Source: Farysia itapuensis
Lineage: Eukaryota > Basidiomycota > Ustilaginomycetes > Ustilaginales > Ustilaginaceae
Assembly (NCBI GenBank): GCA_023212645.1
Contig: JALBYC010000004.1
Span: forward strand, 62,001 to 126,000
DNA length: 64,000 bases
Direction: 5' to 3'
The translations under genes and the position numbers were made by a program. The first letter of the stretch is position 1. Each line of letters starts with the position of its first letter. Below the pieces are notes generated by a model. It did not search any database, had not been told where the DNA came from, and saw only the letters and a list, made by a program, of their open reading frames with translations. This document shows, one piece after another, positions 8,983 through 19,008 of this stretch.

Positions 8983-11430
8983 ATGTTGGCCATCAACCCG
9001 TCACTCGAGTCGATGATTCCGGCATCTGCGCCGCTGCGCATCCTCATTCTCGGCGCAGGAGGTCGTGAACACGCCATTGCATCTCATTTCCTGCGCTCGT
9101 CGCGTGTCGAGCACGTGTACTGCGCGCCAGGAAATGGAGGCACTGCTATCCTCGGCGACCGATGCTCCAACCTGGAGACGCCCAAAGCTTCCGGCAATTT
9201 TGGCGAAATCACTGCTTGGGCTGTCGAGAACAGAATCAATTTGTGTCTGCCTGGGCCCGAACAGCCATTGGTTGATGGAGTTGAGCTCGCCTTCCGCAGG
9301 GTCGGTATTCCAGTCTTTGGTCCATCTCCCATTGCTGCACAGATGGAAGGCTCCAAGACGTTTGCAAAAGCTTTCATGGACAAGTACAACATCCCCACCG
9401 CTGCTTTCTCCTCCTTCAATGCCAATCAGGTGCAAGAGTGTCTCGACTATATCCAGCAGCTGGGTGGGGCGCAACAGGTTGTGCTCAAAGCCTCCGGTCT
9501 GGCTGGCGGAAAGGGAGTCCTGCTTCCCGAGTCAGATGCCGAGGCCAAGCAAGGCGTACAGGATATCTTGGTCAACAAGGTCTTTGGAGATGCTGGTTCC
9601 TCTCTTTTGATCGAGCAGCGACTCGTCGGTCCAGAACTTTCCGTGCTCGCCTTTTCCGATGGTTACACGGTCACAGCCTTGCCAGGCTGCCAAGATCACA
9701 AGAGAATCGGCGAGGGTGATTCCGGACCCAACACCGGTGGCATGGGTGCCTACTGCCCTGCTCCCGAGGGTCTCGTCAACGACTTGCCTGCACGCATCAG
9801 GAAAGAAGTGCTAACGCCTACAATAGACGGTATGCGCAAGGAAGGCATTCCTTTTGTCGGCATGCTCTTCGTCGGTCTAATGCTGACCACCGATGGACCA
9901 AAGGTACTCGAGTACAACGTCCGCTTTGGCGATCCCGAAACCGAGGCCGTACTTGAGCTTCTTGACGAGTCCAAGACTAGTCTCGCCGACATTGTTATGG
10001 CATGCGTCGAACGACGTCTAGACTCGGTGCAGCCTGTCGTTCGCGACCAGCATGCAGTCAGTATCGTGCTTGCCAGCCAAGGATACCCCGGCAAGTACCC
10101 TACTGGAGTTCCCATCACCATTGGCAGTGTGCCCAACAATGTCACCGTCTACCACGCCGGCACCAAGATTGACACCCAAGGCAAACTCGTCACTGCCGGT
10201 GGCCGTGTCATTGCAGTCTCGGCATTCGGCAACACGCTGCAAGAAGCAGTCCAGCTGGCCTATCAGGGTGTCGATGCAGTACAGTTCGAGGGTAAGACAT
10301 ATCGACGCGATATTGCGCATCGCGCACTCAAGCCTCTTTCCGGATCCTCGGCTGAAGTCGGCCTGACGTACGCCGCTGCTGGTGTCGATATTGACGCCGG
10401 AAACTCTCTGGTGGAGGCCATCAAGCCATTGGCCAAATCGACGCGTCGTCCGGGATGTGATGCCTCGCTCGGTGGCTTCGGCGGCACATTTGACCTCAAA
10501 GCCATCGGCATGCACGACCCCGTACTTGTATCAGGCACAGACGGCGTCGGCACCAAATTGCGTGTCGCACTCGACATGAACAAGCACGATACAGTGGGCA
10601 TTGATCTGGTAGCCATGTCGGTCAATGATCTGCTCGTCCAGGGCGCAGCGCCCCTCTACTTTTTGGACTACTTTGCGTGCTCCAAACTGAGCGTGCCCGT
10701 CGCCACCTCTGTCATTTCAGGTATCGCCGAAGGGTGTAGACAGGCAAAGTGCGGTTTGATCGGAGGCGAGACGGCCGAAATGCCGGGCATGTACGAGGGT
10801 GACGACTACGACCTTGCCGGTTTCGCCGTAGGCGCCGTCGAGCGACAGTCTCTCCTACCGTTGCTCGACCAAATCCAGGCTGGCGATGTGCTTGTCGGGC
10901 TACGCAGTTCCGGTTTGCACTCGAACGGCTTCTCCCTCGTCCGCAAGATCATTGCTCGATCGGGACTCACATATGCCACAGCTTGTCCGTGGAAAACCGA
11001 AAAGGACGGCTCTCCTGCACCAGCCACTCTGGGAGAGGTCGTCATCGAACCCACCCGTATCTACGTCGACGCTCTCACTCCCCTGTTCGCAGCGCCCGAA
11101 GGCTTGCTAGCCCTTTCGCACATCACGGGCGGCGGATTCACCGAAAACATCCCCCGAATCTTGCCGCAGGGTAAGGGCGTGCAGCTCGATCTTGCGGCCT
11201 GGAAGAGACCGGTGCTCTTTGACTGGCTGCAGAAGGTGGGCAATGTCCAGCCGGAGGAAATGGCCCGCACGCTCAACAACGGTATCGGCATGGTGCTCAT
11301 CGTACAGCAGTCGCAGCAGGACCGCGTCTTGCACCTCTTGACGCAGGCTGGCGAAAACCCGGTCCTCATGGGTAACGTCATCGACGGCGAGGGCGTTCAC
11401 TACTCCGGTCTCGACACCTGGCGCGTTTAG
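8983..11430 (+). CDS. ADE5,7: Bifunctional phosphoribosylamine-glycine ligase / phosphoribosylformylglycinamidine cyclo-ligase
   Basis: This intronless 815-residue protein carries out steps 2 and 5 of de novo purine synthesis. The N-terminal GARS (PurD) half (about 15-445) makes glycinamide ribonucleotide from phosphoribosylamine, glycine and [14 protein letters not shown] is the N-domain motif, the ATP-grasp region includes [12 protein letters not shown], and RFGDPETE near residue 313 is the GARS signature with metal-binding residues. The C-terminal AIRS (PurM) half (about 460-815) starts at [16 protein letters not shown] and includes [11 protein letters not shown] and the [11 protein letters not shown] motif. 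The two-domain order is the fungal arrangement; animals add a GART domain. The ATG at 9013 ([12 protein letters not shown]) is an alternative start only ten codons in. Confidence 0.97.
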   Translation: MLAINPSLESMIPASAPLRILILGAGGREHAIASHFLRSSRVEHVYCAPGNGGTAILGDRCSNLETPKASGNFGEITAWAVENRINLCLPGPEQPLVDGVELAFRRVGIPVFGPSPIAAQMEGSKTFAKAFMDKYNIPTAAFSSFNANQVQECLDYIQQLGGAQQVVLKASGLAGGKGVLLPESDAEAKQGVQDILVNKVFGDAGSSLLIEQRLVGPELSVLAFSDGYTVTALPGCQDHKRIGEGDSGPNTGGMGAYCPAPEGLVNDLPARIRKEVLTPTIDGMRKEGIPFVGMLFVGLMLTTDGPKVLEYNVRFGDPETEAVLELLDESKTSLADIVMACVERRLDSVQPVVRDQHAVSIVLASQGYPGKYPTGVPITIGSVPNNVTVYHAGTKIDTQGKLVTAGGRVIAVSAFGNTLQEAVQLAYQGVDAVQFEGKTYRRDIAHRALKPLSGSSAEVGLTYAAAGVDIDAGNSLVEAIKPLAKSTRRPGCDASLGGFGGTFDLKAIGMHDPVLVSGTDGVGTKLRVALDMNKHDTVGIDLVAMSVNDLLVQGAAPLYFLDYFACSKLSVPVATSVISGIAEGCRQAKCGLIGGETAEMPGMYEGDDYDLAGFAVGAVERQSLLPLLDQIQAGDVLVGLRSSGLHSNGFSLVRKIIARSGLTYATACPWKTEKDGSPAPATLGEVVIEPTRIYVDALTPLFAAPEGLLALSHITGGGFTENIPRILPQGKGVQLDLAAWKRPVLFDWLQKVGNVQPEEMARTLNNGIGMVLIVQQSQQDRVLHLLTQAGENPVLMGNVIDGEGVHYSGLDTWRV

Positions 11431-11606
11431 GAAAGCGCAAAATCCCCCCGACAAAAGTACATCGTTAGAAACATTTTCTCTCACAGTAGATTTCATACGC
11501 AGAAAGGGCAGATGATGGCACGGCATTTTCAGTGTGGGATGCTTTGATAAAAGTACATGTGACGATGGGAAGGGGGGGAAAAGGAGTGTCTGGATGGTTT
11601 TGGGGC

Positions 11607-12728
11607 TTAGAGCAGAGCGTCACGTAGGTCGAGCTTGACACCGGGTCCCTGAGTGGAGCTGAGGTGGACTGACTTGACGATGGTGCCTGCATTTTTGAGT
11701 TCAGAGGCGTCACGCGGTGGCCGCGGGAGGTATTTGCTACCAGCACCACCTTCTGCTGTCGACTGCTGCGTACCGAGGAGTGGCACTTTTTTGATCACCG
11801 CGTCCATAAGCGTGGCGTAGTTCTTGCGGATATCGCTCTGTTCAAAGTGTAAGCGACCAATAGAGGCACGAATAACGCCAGCCTTGTCGGATCGCCACTC
11901 GTACAACCCCCTACTCTGCGCAACAGCGGCTCTCATGGCATCGGGGTCGTCCGATGGCACAACTGTGCCACGACGCACGCTTGGCATGATACCTTTAGGA
12001 CCCCACGTTCTCGCAAATTTCCGCGAGACTTCGGGAAGCATGGAAGTGGTGCATAGGATTCGGGTGAATCCATCAATCTTTCGGTCTGCGACGTCTGCTA
12101 CGATTTCTGAACCTCCCACAATCAGTGATGGTTGGTACTGTTGCTCGACTACGGATTCGGCTGTTTCGGTCTCTGATGATTCTGACACAGTTGCTGGCTT
12201 GGGTGCTGACGCCAGCTCCTCCTCGAGCAAGCGCTTGACCGCTTCAGAGGCATTGCACCCTTCTTCGGCAAAGACAAGGATCCGTTCCTGCTTCTTTCGT
12301 GGATCGCGTGGATACAGCAGACGGCCTCGCAGAGCACCGACCTCGTGGCTGTCGACCTTGGTGACAATGTACACCTCAACAGCCTGTGACAGTTTCTTGG
12401 GCGAGTGCTCCTTTAACTGTACACATGCCTGTTCAAACGTCGCCACCGTCTCGCCCTCGGCCGGCTCTAGCACCGCCTGTTTCTTTCTAGCCGCGCGTTC
12501 TTCGGCAAGCTTGAGGGCTTTGGCGCCTAGCTCTGGCTTGAGCGCTACAAAGGTGGCCTGATTCCGTGGAGACTTTTGTGTTTTGCGACGTCGATTTGAC
12601 TTCTTAAGCAATGGTGTTGTGGTGCCGAAACATCTTGCGCCTAGTGCCGCACATTCTGTAGCCAGACTTGGCTTCTGCTGCAGCAGTAGCTGCCGGCTGC
12701 GTGCGGCAAATGGAGAGAGAAAGGACAT
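11607..12728 (-). CDS. MRPL1: Mitochondrial ribosomal protein uL1m
   Basis: This encodes a 373-residue uL1 family protein, part of the L1 stalk of the mitochondrial large ribosomal subunit. I chose the ATG at 12728 because it opens a typical presequence (MSFLSPFAARSRQLLLQQKP, rich in Arg, Ser and Leu, no acids). An upstream in-frame ATG at 12938 would run into the promoter and the start of the divergent haspin gene. A basic KKSNRRRKTQK segment precedes the L1 fold. The L1 core is seen in the segments LRGRLLYPRDPRK, ILVFAEEGCNASEAV, GGSEIVADV and the conserved WGPKGIMPSVRRGTV loop (normally GxxGxMPxP), which binds rRNA. It converges with ADE5,7 across 176 bases. Confidence 0.9.
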   Translation of the reverse strand: MSFLSPFAARSRQLLLQQKPSLATECAALGARCFGTTTPLLKKSNRRRKTQKSPRNQATFVALKPELGAKALKLAEERAARKKQAVLEPAEGETVATFEQACVQLKEHSPKKLSQAVEVYIVTKVDSHEVGALRGRLLYPRDPRKKQERILVFAEEGCNASEAVKRLLEEELASAPKPATVSESSETETAESVVEQQYQPSLIVGGSEIVADVADRKIDGFTRILCTTSMLPEVSRKFARTWGPKGIMPSVRRGTVVPSDDPDAMRAAVAQSRGLYEWRSDKAGVIRASIGRLHFEQSDIRKNYATLMDAVIKKVPLLGTQQSTAEGGAGSKYLPRPPRDASELKNAGTIVKSVHLSSTQGPGVKLDLRDALL

Positions 12729-12952
12729 TGGACGGCGGCGAGAGGGTAGCAAAGGTTGAAGACGTTTTGTCAAAAAATGCGAAAGATCACTTCTTCGTTG
12801 CTGCTTAGTCAGCTGTGTCAAATCACGTGTAGTACGGCGCGCTGCAGTGGACCGTTTATGTTTTGTTATTCGTGTTATTTGTGAGCGGGGAGTATATATG
12901 CAGGGTGGAACCAACACCTCGTTACCTCTTTGCTTCAAGTAGCGCAGTAGTC
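12729..12952. promoter_or_regulatory. Divergent promoter, MRPL1 / haspin
   Basis: This 224-base spacer contains a CACGTG E-box at 12824-12829, a TATATA element at 12893-12898 about 60 bases before the haspin ATG, and a pyrimidine-rich leader. The E-box is the kind of site bound by bHLH factors such as Cbf1; that use here is inferred. Confidence 0.45.
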
Positions 12953-15223
12953 ATGTCGCGACTATCCGGCAACACCAAAAAGGTGTCGGTCTATGGGCGA
13001 AAGACGCAAAGCAGAGTCGTCAATAGACAAACCGCATTCACTGTCCTCAACGACGACGAGAATGACCCTTTCGGCTTCTTCCAGTCCCGCAAAGCGGACG
13101 ATTCGGCAGACTCCAGCTTGTCGTTTCAGTCCGCTACAAGCACCATGTCCGTTGGATCGTCTCGAGAAGTTGAAGCGTTTGTCGAAATATGCACTATCTC
13201 ACAACCTCTTCAGAGCTCCAAGATTGCAAATGTAGCGCCTATCTCTACGCCGAAGGCGAACAAGACGAGCAAACGCAGCAACCTTGAATCGCCAGCGACC
13301 GTGAGGAAGCCGCGCAAAACGACCGTAAAAGCAAAGCCACCAGCCAGTCCGAGACCTCCATTAGAATCAACGCCGCCACCAGTAGCGCCTACAGTGGGTC
13401 GGGCTCCCCGTCGAGCAGCTCAGGCGGCGAAAATGGCGATTGAAGACTACGACTTTACGGATCGCGACATGACACCGAGACGGCCAGTGCCAACTAAGTC
13501 TTACTTTGTCGAAAAGGCAAAACAGCTAGCGGAATGGGCTCGTGAAGATGCGGCGGACCAGCAAGCGCTGGCGACCCAGCACGTGTCTGTTGACATACCA
13601 CTTCAACCCACATCGGGTACAACGGCGAGAAAGTCTTTAGCAGCAAAGGCGATACCCAGGCGTGGCCGTAACGATACTGCATCGGATACGTCGACATCTT
13701 CAGCCATTGCCGTCTCTGACACTTCGGCCGTAGCTGACAGCAGTCAGTCTCTGTACAGCCTGCCAACGAGCGACGATTCCATGCTGCCATCGATCAAAAC
13801 GAAAAAGGCGAAGAGTCATGCCGACAAGCGCGCGACACGTCGAATCTTACGAACAAGCGACGACGAACTGGAGACCGACAGCGACCTGTCGGATGCGGAG
13901 CAGGACAATGATCCCACCACACAGCTTGTCAAATCGGTCAGTCGAATGTCTATTGCACCCGCTCGAGACACGACCCCAGGAATCGCCGAGCTCCTGAAGA
14001 CGCTTTCACAACCAGCGCCGGAGTCCTTCGACACTCTGATCACCAAACTGCGCACAAGGGAGACGCGCAAGTTGCGAAGAGTCGAGAAGCTCGGAGAAGC
14101 GAGCTACAGCGAGGTCTTCACCCTAGCGCCAGCTTCACCATCCGAGGATACGTTGGTCATGAAAGTCATTCCCATCTCGATGGGCACCGCTCGCGATTGC
14201 GAAAGTGACAACCTGCCAGACACGTCACCAGCACACGACATTCAGCAAGAAGTGCAAATCATGCAGCTACTCGGCTCGCAGTCAACCTCCGCGTTTGTTT
14301 CCCTGCGCAGCGCCTACGTGGTCCGCGGTGAATACCCAGCTCAACTGCTCAAAGCATGGGATCGATGGGATGCCAAACGCAACGCCAAGCACGGACAGGG
14401 TGCTGAGAACATTCGGCCGTCCGTGCTTGGTAGCTCACAGCTGTACGCGGTCTTGCTCATGTCGGACGGCGGACCGGATCTGGAGTCTTTCAAGGTAAAG
14501 ACATGGACGCAAGCAGCTGCTGTGTTCTGGCAGGTCACTGCTGGACTTGCCGAGATGGAGGACAAGTATGCGTTTGAACACCGTGATCTACACTGGGGCA
14601 ACATTCTGGTTCGAACGACCGAGCCTGGCACTGCAGAATGCGGCAAGACCGGCGAGTTCTGGCTTGGTCCGGATGCGTGTGGCGTACGCGCGAGTATCAT
14701 TGACTTTACACTGTCACGCGCCACGCTGCTGCCCGTAAAGCGCGGTGGTGGCAAACAGCGCCAAGTGGTCGCGTACGCCTTTGAAGACGACAGCATATTC
14801 CAAGGCCATGGCGATGCCCAGTACGATGTATACAGGCAAATGCGGGACGTGACAAAGGGAGACTGGAATGCCAGCCACCCCGTCACAAATGTCCTATGGC
14901 TGCGGTACCTGATTCACAAATTGATCTACGACAAAACGCAACGGCTCACGTCTCCCTCGCCGGTCGGAGCGGCTACGGATGCCCGGCACGAATGGCACAG
15001 CTGGCGTTGCCTACACAGCATCGCTCAGATCTTGGGAGAAAGCCCTGCTGACAAGCCAAATGCTCGCGCTCCGTTGGCCGGTCGAAAGTCGGTCTATGGA
15101 GCCACGCGCAAGTCTATCGCGCCATCTGCTCGAAAGAGCCTTGCAGTATCCTCTGTCCTGCAAACCAACGTCACTTCTGCAGCTGCTCTCCTGGCCAAGA
15201 TGAAAGAAGTAGCCCAGCTGTAG
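12953..15223 (+). CDS. Haspin-like serine/threonine kinase
   Basis: This intronless 756-residue protein is a haspin, the atypical kinase that phosphorylates histone H3 Thr3 at mitosis and so recruits the Aurora B chromosomal passenger complex to centromeres. About 350 N-terminal residues are disordered and basic. The kinase domain (about 368-705) shows the glycine loop KLGEASYSEVF, Lys404 in VMKVIPI, the haspin hallmark HRDLHWGN (Asp545) and the haspin form of DFG, IIDFTLSR (Asp584). The start at 12953 (MSRLSGNTKK) lies after a TATA-like element; an in-frame ATG at 12863 is in the promoter. Unlike most haspins, which end with the kinase fold, this one has a roughly 50-residue tail with three RKS motifs (residues 711-729). 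Confidence 0.9.
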   Translation: MSRLSGNTKKVSVYGRKTQSRVVNRQTAFTVLNDDENDPFGFFQSRKADDSADSSLSFQSATSTMSVGSSREVEAFVEICTISQPLQSSKIANVAPISTPKANKTSKRSNLESPATVRKPRKTTVKAKPPASPRPPLESTPPPVAPTVGRAPRRAAQAAKMAIEDYDFTDRDMTPRRPVPTKSYFVEKAKQLAEWAREDAADQQALATQHVSVDIPLQPTSGTTARKSLAAKAIPRRGRNDTASDTSTSSAIAVSDTSAVADSSQSLYSLPTSDDSMLPSIKTKKAKSHADKRATRRILRTSDDELETDSDLSDAEQDNDPTTQLVKSVSRMSIAPARDTTPGIAELLKTLSQPAPESFDTLITKLRTRETRKLRRVEKLGEASYSEVFTLAPASPSEDTLVMKVIPISMGTARDCESDNLPDTSPAHDIQQEVQIMQLLGSQSTSAFVSLRSAYVVRGEYPAQLLKAWDRWDAKRNAKHGQGAENIRPSVLGSSQLYAVLLMSDGGPDLESFKVKTWTQAAAVFWQVTAGLAEMEDKYAFEHRDLHWGNILVRTTEPGTAECGKTGEFWLGPDACGVRASIIDFTLSRATLLPVKRGGGKQRQVVAYAFEDDSIFQGHGDAQYDVYRQMRDVTKGDWNASHPVTNVLWLRYLIHKLIYDKTQRLTSPSPVGAATDARHEWHSWRCLHSIAQILGESPADKPNARAPLAGRKSVYGATRKSIAPSARKSLAVSSVLQTNVTSAAALLAKMKEVAQL

Positions 15224-15418
15224 AGCTACACTTTACATATACCCCACTTCCTCCTCTTTTTTTGTGTAATGGAATTTAGTAGCCACCTTTTTCGCAGAGT
15301 TATTTTTTCTGGAGGAGTGGGGAATAATCCGGCTTTCAATTCGATCCGGGGTTGCCGAACTGTCTTCCCTTGTACCATCATCTTCTTTGTGCGGCGTCAC
15401 CTTAGAGGGTGGACGCAT

Positions 15419-16160
15419 ATGACGCTGGCTTTTCGACCGCAATCGCTGCTCACAAAATCGCTTCTACGTTCACAACCGCGTCATCGCTCGTTGTACAGCT
15501 CAGTTGCAACAGCAAGTATGGGCGAGTCTAGCAAACTGTGGCCGCACAAAGTCGTGTATCAGACACGCTGGCTTGACAATGACCAGTAAGTTTGTTTCCC
15601 CCCGCAATGCAGGTCCTCACTGGCGCTGAAACGCCGCTGTGACATGCACGCGTGCGCACGTACACTACAGGTACGGCCATCTGAACAACTCGGTATACTA
15701 CCTGATTGCGGATAGCGTTATCAATGCGTATCTCGTCAACGAGTGTGGAGTCCAGCCTTTTGTGCACTCCTCGGGGACACAAATCTCCCCACAACCACCA
15801 CCACCAGCAGCGACGACGGCGACAGCGGAGGTACCGGTGGAAAGCGTGATTGGGCTAATGATCTCGAATTCGTGTCGTTATTTCTCCTCGTGTGCGTTCC
15901 CAACACCGCTGCTAGTGCACTTGCGCGTGGTCAAGCTGGGCACCACCAGCGTTACCTGGCAAGTCGGCATTCGCGAAAACACCCCCAACGCCGCCGCCGA
16001 GAACATGGCAGCCCTCATCACGGCAACCCACGTCTTTGTAGATAGACACACCCGTCGACCTGCCAAAATGGCGCCGAAACTCCGAACCCCGCTTGAACGC
16101 ATCCTCGTCCCCGAATCCCTCCTCTCACACCCCACCACGACCGGCAACAGCAAGTTATGA
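15419..16160 (+). CDS. Mitochondrial-type 4HBT (hotdog) acyl-CoA thioesterase, two exons
   Basis: Exons are 15419-15585 and 15671-16160, giving 218 residues. The intron (85 nt, donor GTAAGT, acceptor CTACAG) joins DND to QYGHLNN and restores the hotdog active-site motif DxDQYGHLNNxxY, in which the Asp is catalytic. Such enzymes hydrolyse acyl-CoA or 4-hydroxybenzoyl-CoA-type thioesters. The start at 15419 gives MTLAFRPQSLLTKSLLRSQP, an acid-free, Arg/Ser-rich sequence typical of a mitochondrial presequence; a later ATG (MGESSKLWPHK) would give a cytosolic form. A Pro/Ala/Thr-rich loop of about 25 residues follows the first helix and is probably surface-exposed. The gene converges with BDP1, only 47 bases away. 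Family assignment is sound; the substrate is unknown. Confidence 0.85.
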
Positions 16161-16207
16161 CGAGTTTCATTTTTGCCGACATGGTTAGCGTAATGGTAGA
16201 TAGTGTA

Positions 16208-18808
16208 CTAGAGCTCGCCAATGATTTCTTCGACCTCCATGTTGTCGCCAGGAGCATCGAGGGTGTGTGAACCGGCGGGTTGCTTGCCCTTTCCGCGTGT
16301 GCTTTTGCGCGTGTTGACGGCGGGGGGAGCGTCGGGAGTCGCGCTCGTGTTGCTCTGCTGAGCAACAGTCTCCGCACTAGCAATGGGTGCTACTGATGGC
16401 GTTGGCGCTGAGCTCGAGGAATTCTTGCGCGCTTTCTTGCCACGCGTCTTTCCGGGAGCAGGAACAGACGCACCAACCTTCTTGCCTAAACGTCGACGGA
16501 CGGTCGTCTCGTTGCCGGCGTCATCGATATCCACTACCTCCTCGTACTCGTACTCGTCATCGTCATCGACACCATTCGCGCCGTCAAGAGGAGCCGTGTT
16601 CTCGCGCTTCTTGACTTTCTGACTGGCTTCAGCTGCAAGACTCTCAATATCGTGGAGATCAGCCTTGATCTCCGGAGGTGGGCCGGAGAGATCGACGCCA
16701 ATTGCACTGGCATAGGCCTCAAGACTGACAGGCAGCGTGTTGCGCAGTGCCTGGTCAATCAACTTGGGATGCGCGCGTTCTTCGGCATTGTACTTTTTCT
16801 TGATCATCACCCGATCACGTCCGGGAAAGAGACGAGCAATCATCTCGAAATCGGTGCCCCACTGCTGAAGGGCGCGGAAAAAGCGGGCCGTCTCGTCGGC
16901 GCTCCACTTGCGGTTCCGACCGAGCTTGCGGGAGTATGTGGCCGAGTTGACGAATCGATCGCCTTCGCGTTCGTCGACAATTTCCATGTTTTCGCGGTCC
17001 TGCTCTCCGTTGTCAAAATTGGCAAAAAGTGACGTTTCGTCAAGGACAATCTTGCCGTCCACAATACGGGTTTGTACCGCGAAACGATTCTCGCGGAAGG
17101 AGACGTCGGTGCCGGCAACGGAGACTTCGCGTTTACGTCGTCGTAGGCGTCGACTCATCTGTCCCTCATCGCCACTGGCTTCGGTCTCTGGTGCAGACTC
17201 TTCCGGCGCGGACGATTCGACTTCCGACGCGTCAAACGTCTGCTCGTCTTCCGACGCATGTGCTATGATTTCGCCATCAGCGCCTCGAGTGGTGTTGGAA
17301 CGTACTGTGAGCACGGGTGTGGCAGTAGACTTCTCTGCTTTTGTGCCCAACACATGATTCCCAAGCAGCGCTTCTTTGGCTGCAGAGCGGCGATCATCCA
17401 CCATGCGCTTGTAGACTCGCTCTGTCTCAAAGGTGCGTGGCCCAGCACGGCCCTGGCGAAAGAGGATGGTGCTGATTTCACCCATCGTCATCGCCGAGGG
17501 GTCCAGACGGCTAGCTGTCAGAGAGGGACCCTCCGTGTGGACCTGCATCTGGTACTCTGCTTCGTCGTCCGAGACTGTGCGCGTCTTTCGCGCCGATGTT
17601 CTCCGCTTCTTGCGGCGCCGGATTGGTTGACCGTTCTCGTCCAGCTCAGAAGTGGTTTCCACATCACTATCGTCGTCAGAGCCAATCGTAAGACCGTCCG
17701 GATACGCGCGCGTCCACACTTCGAGATCGGCATCGTACTGTTGTCTGCATAACAACGCCTTCTGCTCCCACTCTGCCTTTTGTAGCGGAGAGAGCTGACG
17801 CCATTCGGCAGCTATGGCTGTGGTGAGCTCTGTCAGACTGAGGCTTGGGTTCTGTGCTTGTCGATCAGCACGCACTGAGTTGACAAAGAGAATGTAGGCC
17901 GACGGGGGCCTTTTCGGCTTGCCAGTCGCTGCTTCTTTGCGTTTGAGTCGACGCTTGGCGCGACGCGCAGCTGCATCTGCTCTCCTCTTTCGTGCGTGGT
18001 CAGCCTTATCTTCTGCGAGATCAGAATCGTCTGCGTCGCTATCATCTGTTTCCACTGCTCTAGCTTTGCCTGCCGACTTGAGCGATGGAGCTGCAGTGGG
18101 AACATGAGTGGCTGCTACGGACTGCAGCTCAGGGTCGACGTTCGACAGATGTATCGAGCTTGATGCTTCAGCCTGCGACGCGCTTTGCTTGATAGCGTCA
18201 GTGTATGCACTTGCATTTGCCGCTGTGTTGTTGTCGGGATGGGTATCTGGCGTGTCACGTTGTTGAGGTCTGATGGCGTTGACGGGAGGAGCGAGCTTCG
18301 TTCTGGGAGTCGATTGCTGACTAGGGACTGAGACTGGAGTAGCTGTAGTTTGCTTAGCGGGCGGAACGCTGTGTTGGTTAGCCGCATGTGATACTGGCTG
18401 AGCAGCTCGTGTCTGAGGTTGCTGGTATTGGGGTGCCGGAGTCAGGGAAGCTCGCGAGCCGGGACGCGGTTTGACCACCGCTGGACGACGAAAGCCTGAC
18501 GTGGATGGGGTATCTGTGCTAGTCGAAGCGATGACAGAAGGTGAAGCATTGAACGCATAGCTCTGCGTGGGCCGCGCTGGGGTTGTGACTGGAGCAGTCG
18601 CTGCAATGGCGGGCGGTTTGGCCAACCTAGCTGATGACTGTGCTTTGAGAGACGGCGAGGGTGGTGGAACGGAGGACGCGGCTGACCTTGACGAAGGCTG
18701 TGAAACTGACGCGCCACCGGGCGTGGACGGAGAAGCGGCCGCTCCAGACCGACGCGGTACGATGGAGGGCTTGAACTTTGCGCCTCCCTTCTCGATACGC
18801 GACGACAT
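16208..18808 (-). CDS. BDP1: TFIIIB subunit Bdp1 (B'') with an additional HMG box
   Basis: This intronless 866-residue protein is the B'' subunit of TFIIIB, which with TBP and Brf1 recruits RNA polymerase III to tRNA and 5S genes. The start at 18808 gives MSSRIEKGGAKFKPSI, matching the known Bdp1 N-terminal pattern (MSS..K.G.+F.P); an ATG at 18847 adds 13 residues. The essential SANT domain lies at about 630-680 (RKWSADETARFFRALQQWG, then FPGRDRVMIKKKYNAEE) and is followed by a conserved helical extension. Unexpectedly, residues about 297-370 form an HMG box: KPKRPPSAYILFVNSVR, then LSLTELTTAIAAEWRQL and the Trp/Tyr-rich third helix. It is preceded by a strongly basic RRAKRRLKRK segment. Because a single uninterrupted frame carries both domains, this is a true fusion and not a misjoined model. 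The rest is acidic or Ser/Pro-rich linker. Confidence 0.92.
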   Translation of the reverse strand: MSSRIEKGGAKFKPSIVPRRSGAAASPSTPGGASVSQPSSRSAASSVPPPSPSLKAQSSARLAKPPAIAATAPVTTPARPTQSYAFNASPSVIASTSTDTPSTSGFRRPAVVKPRPGSRASLTPAPQYQQPQTRAAQPVSHAANQHSVPPAKQTTATPVSVPSQQSTPRTKLAPPVNAIRPQQRDTPDTHPDNNTAANASAYTDAIKQSASQAEASSSIHLSNVDPELQSVAATHVPTAAPSLKSAGKARAVETDDSDADDSDLAEDKADHARKRRADAAARRAKRRLKRKEAATGKPKRPPSAYILFVNSVRADRQAQNPSLSLTELTTAIAAEWRQLSPLQKAEWEQKALLCRQQYDADLEVWTRAYPDGLTIGSDDDSDVETTSELDENGQPIRRRKKRRTSARKTRTVSDDEAEYQMQVHTEGPSLTASRLDPSAMTMGEISTILFRQGRAGPRTFETERVYKRMVDDRRSAAKEALLGNHVLGTKAEKSTATPVLTVRSNTTRGADGEIIAHASEDEQTFDASEVESSAPEESAPETEASGDEGQMSRRLRRRKREVSVAGTDVSFRENRFAVQTRIVDGKIVLDETSLFANFDNGEQDRENMEIVDEREGDRFVNSATYSRKLGRNRKWSADETARFFRALQQWGTDFEMIARLFPGRDRVMIKKKYNAEERAHPKLIDQALRNTLPVSLEAYASAIGVDLSGPPPEIKADLHDIESLAAEASQKVKKRENTAPLDGANGVDDDDEYEYEEVVDIDDAGNETTVRRRLGKKVGASVPAPGKTRGKKARKNSSSSAPTPSVAPIASAETVAQQSNTSATPDAPPAVNTRKSTRGKGKQPAGSHTLDAPGDNMEVEEIIGEL

Positions 18809-19008
18809 GCTGAGTCCGGATGGAACGAGGTAAGAAAGAGCGGGCAAGGACCAGAAAGCGAGAAGTCGAGCTGAAACATGAAATTACATGAAATTAGCGG
18901 CGTGAGCATGTTAGACTCGTTCGATTTGCAGCGAAATCGCGAAATCGCGAAATCGTAAATTGACACTTTGGACGTCGTTGCCTTCTTCCCCACTGCAAGC
19001 AGACCAGG
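18809..19008. promoter_or_regulatory. Divergent promoter with three tandem GCGAAATC octamers
   Basis: This 200-base spacer between BDP1 and the snRNP protein gene has three head-to-tail copies of GCGAAATC at 18931-18954, and a near-duplicate ACATGAAATTA just to the left (about 18877-18898). The octamers lie roughly 55 bases before the snRNP ATG, where promoter elements are expected. Confidence 0.5.

Noticed and set aside
11824..12561. 245-codon open frame antisense to MRPL1
   Set aside because: It lies wholly inside the uL1m coding sequence, has no domain, and long antisense frames are expected from this codon use.
12863..12952. Longer haspin start at 12863
   Set aside because: It includes the TATA-like promoter sequence and unrelated residues; the ATG at 12953 is better placed.
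16177..16200. tRNA-like D-arm string (TGGTTAGCGTAATGG)
   Set aside because: No B box (GGTTCRANNC) or acceptor stem follows, and the sequence runs into the end of BDP1.
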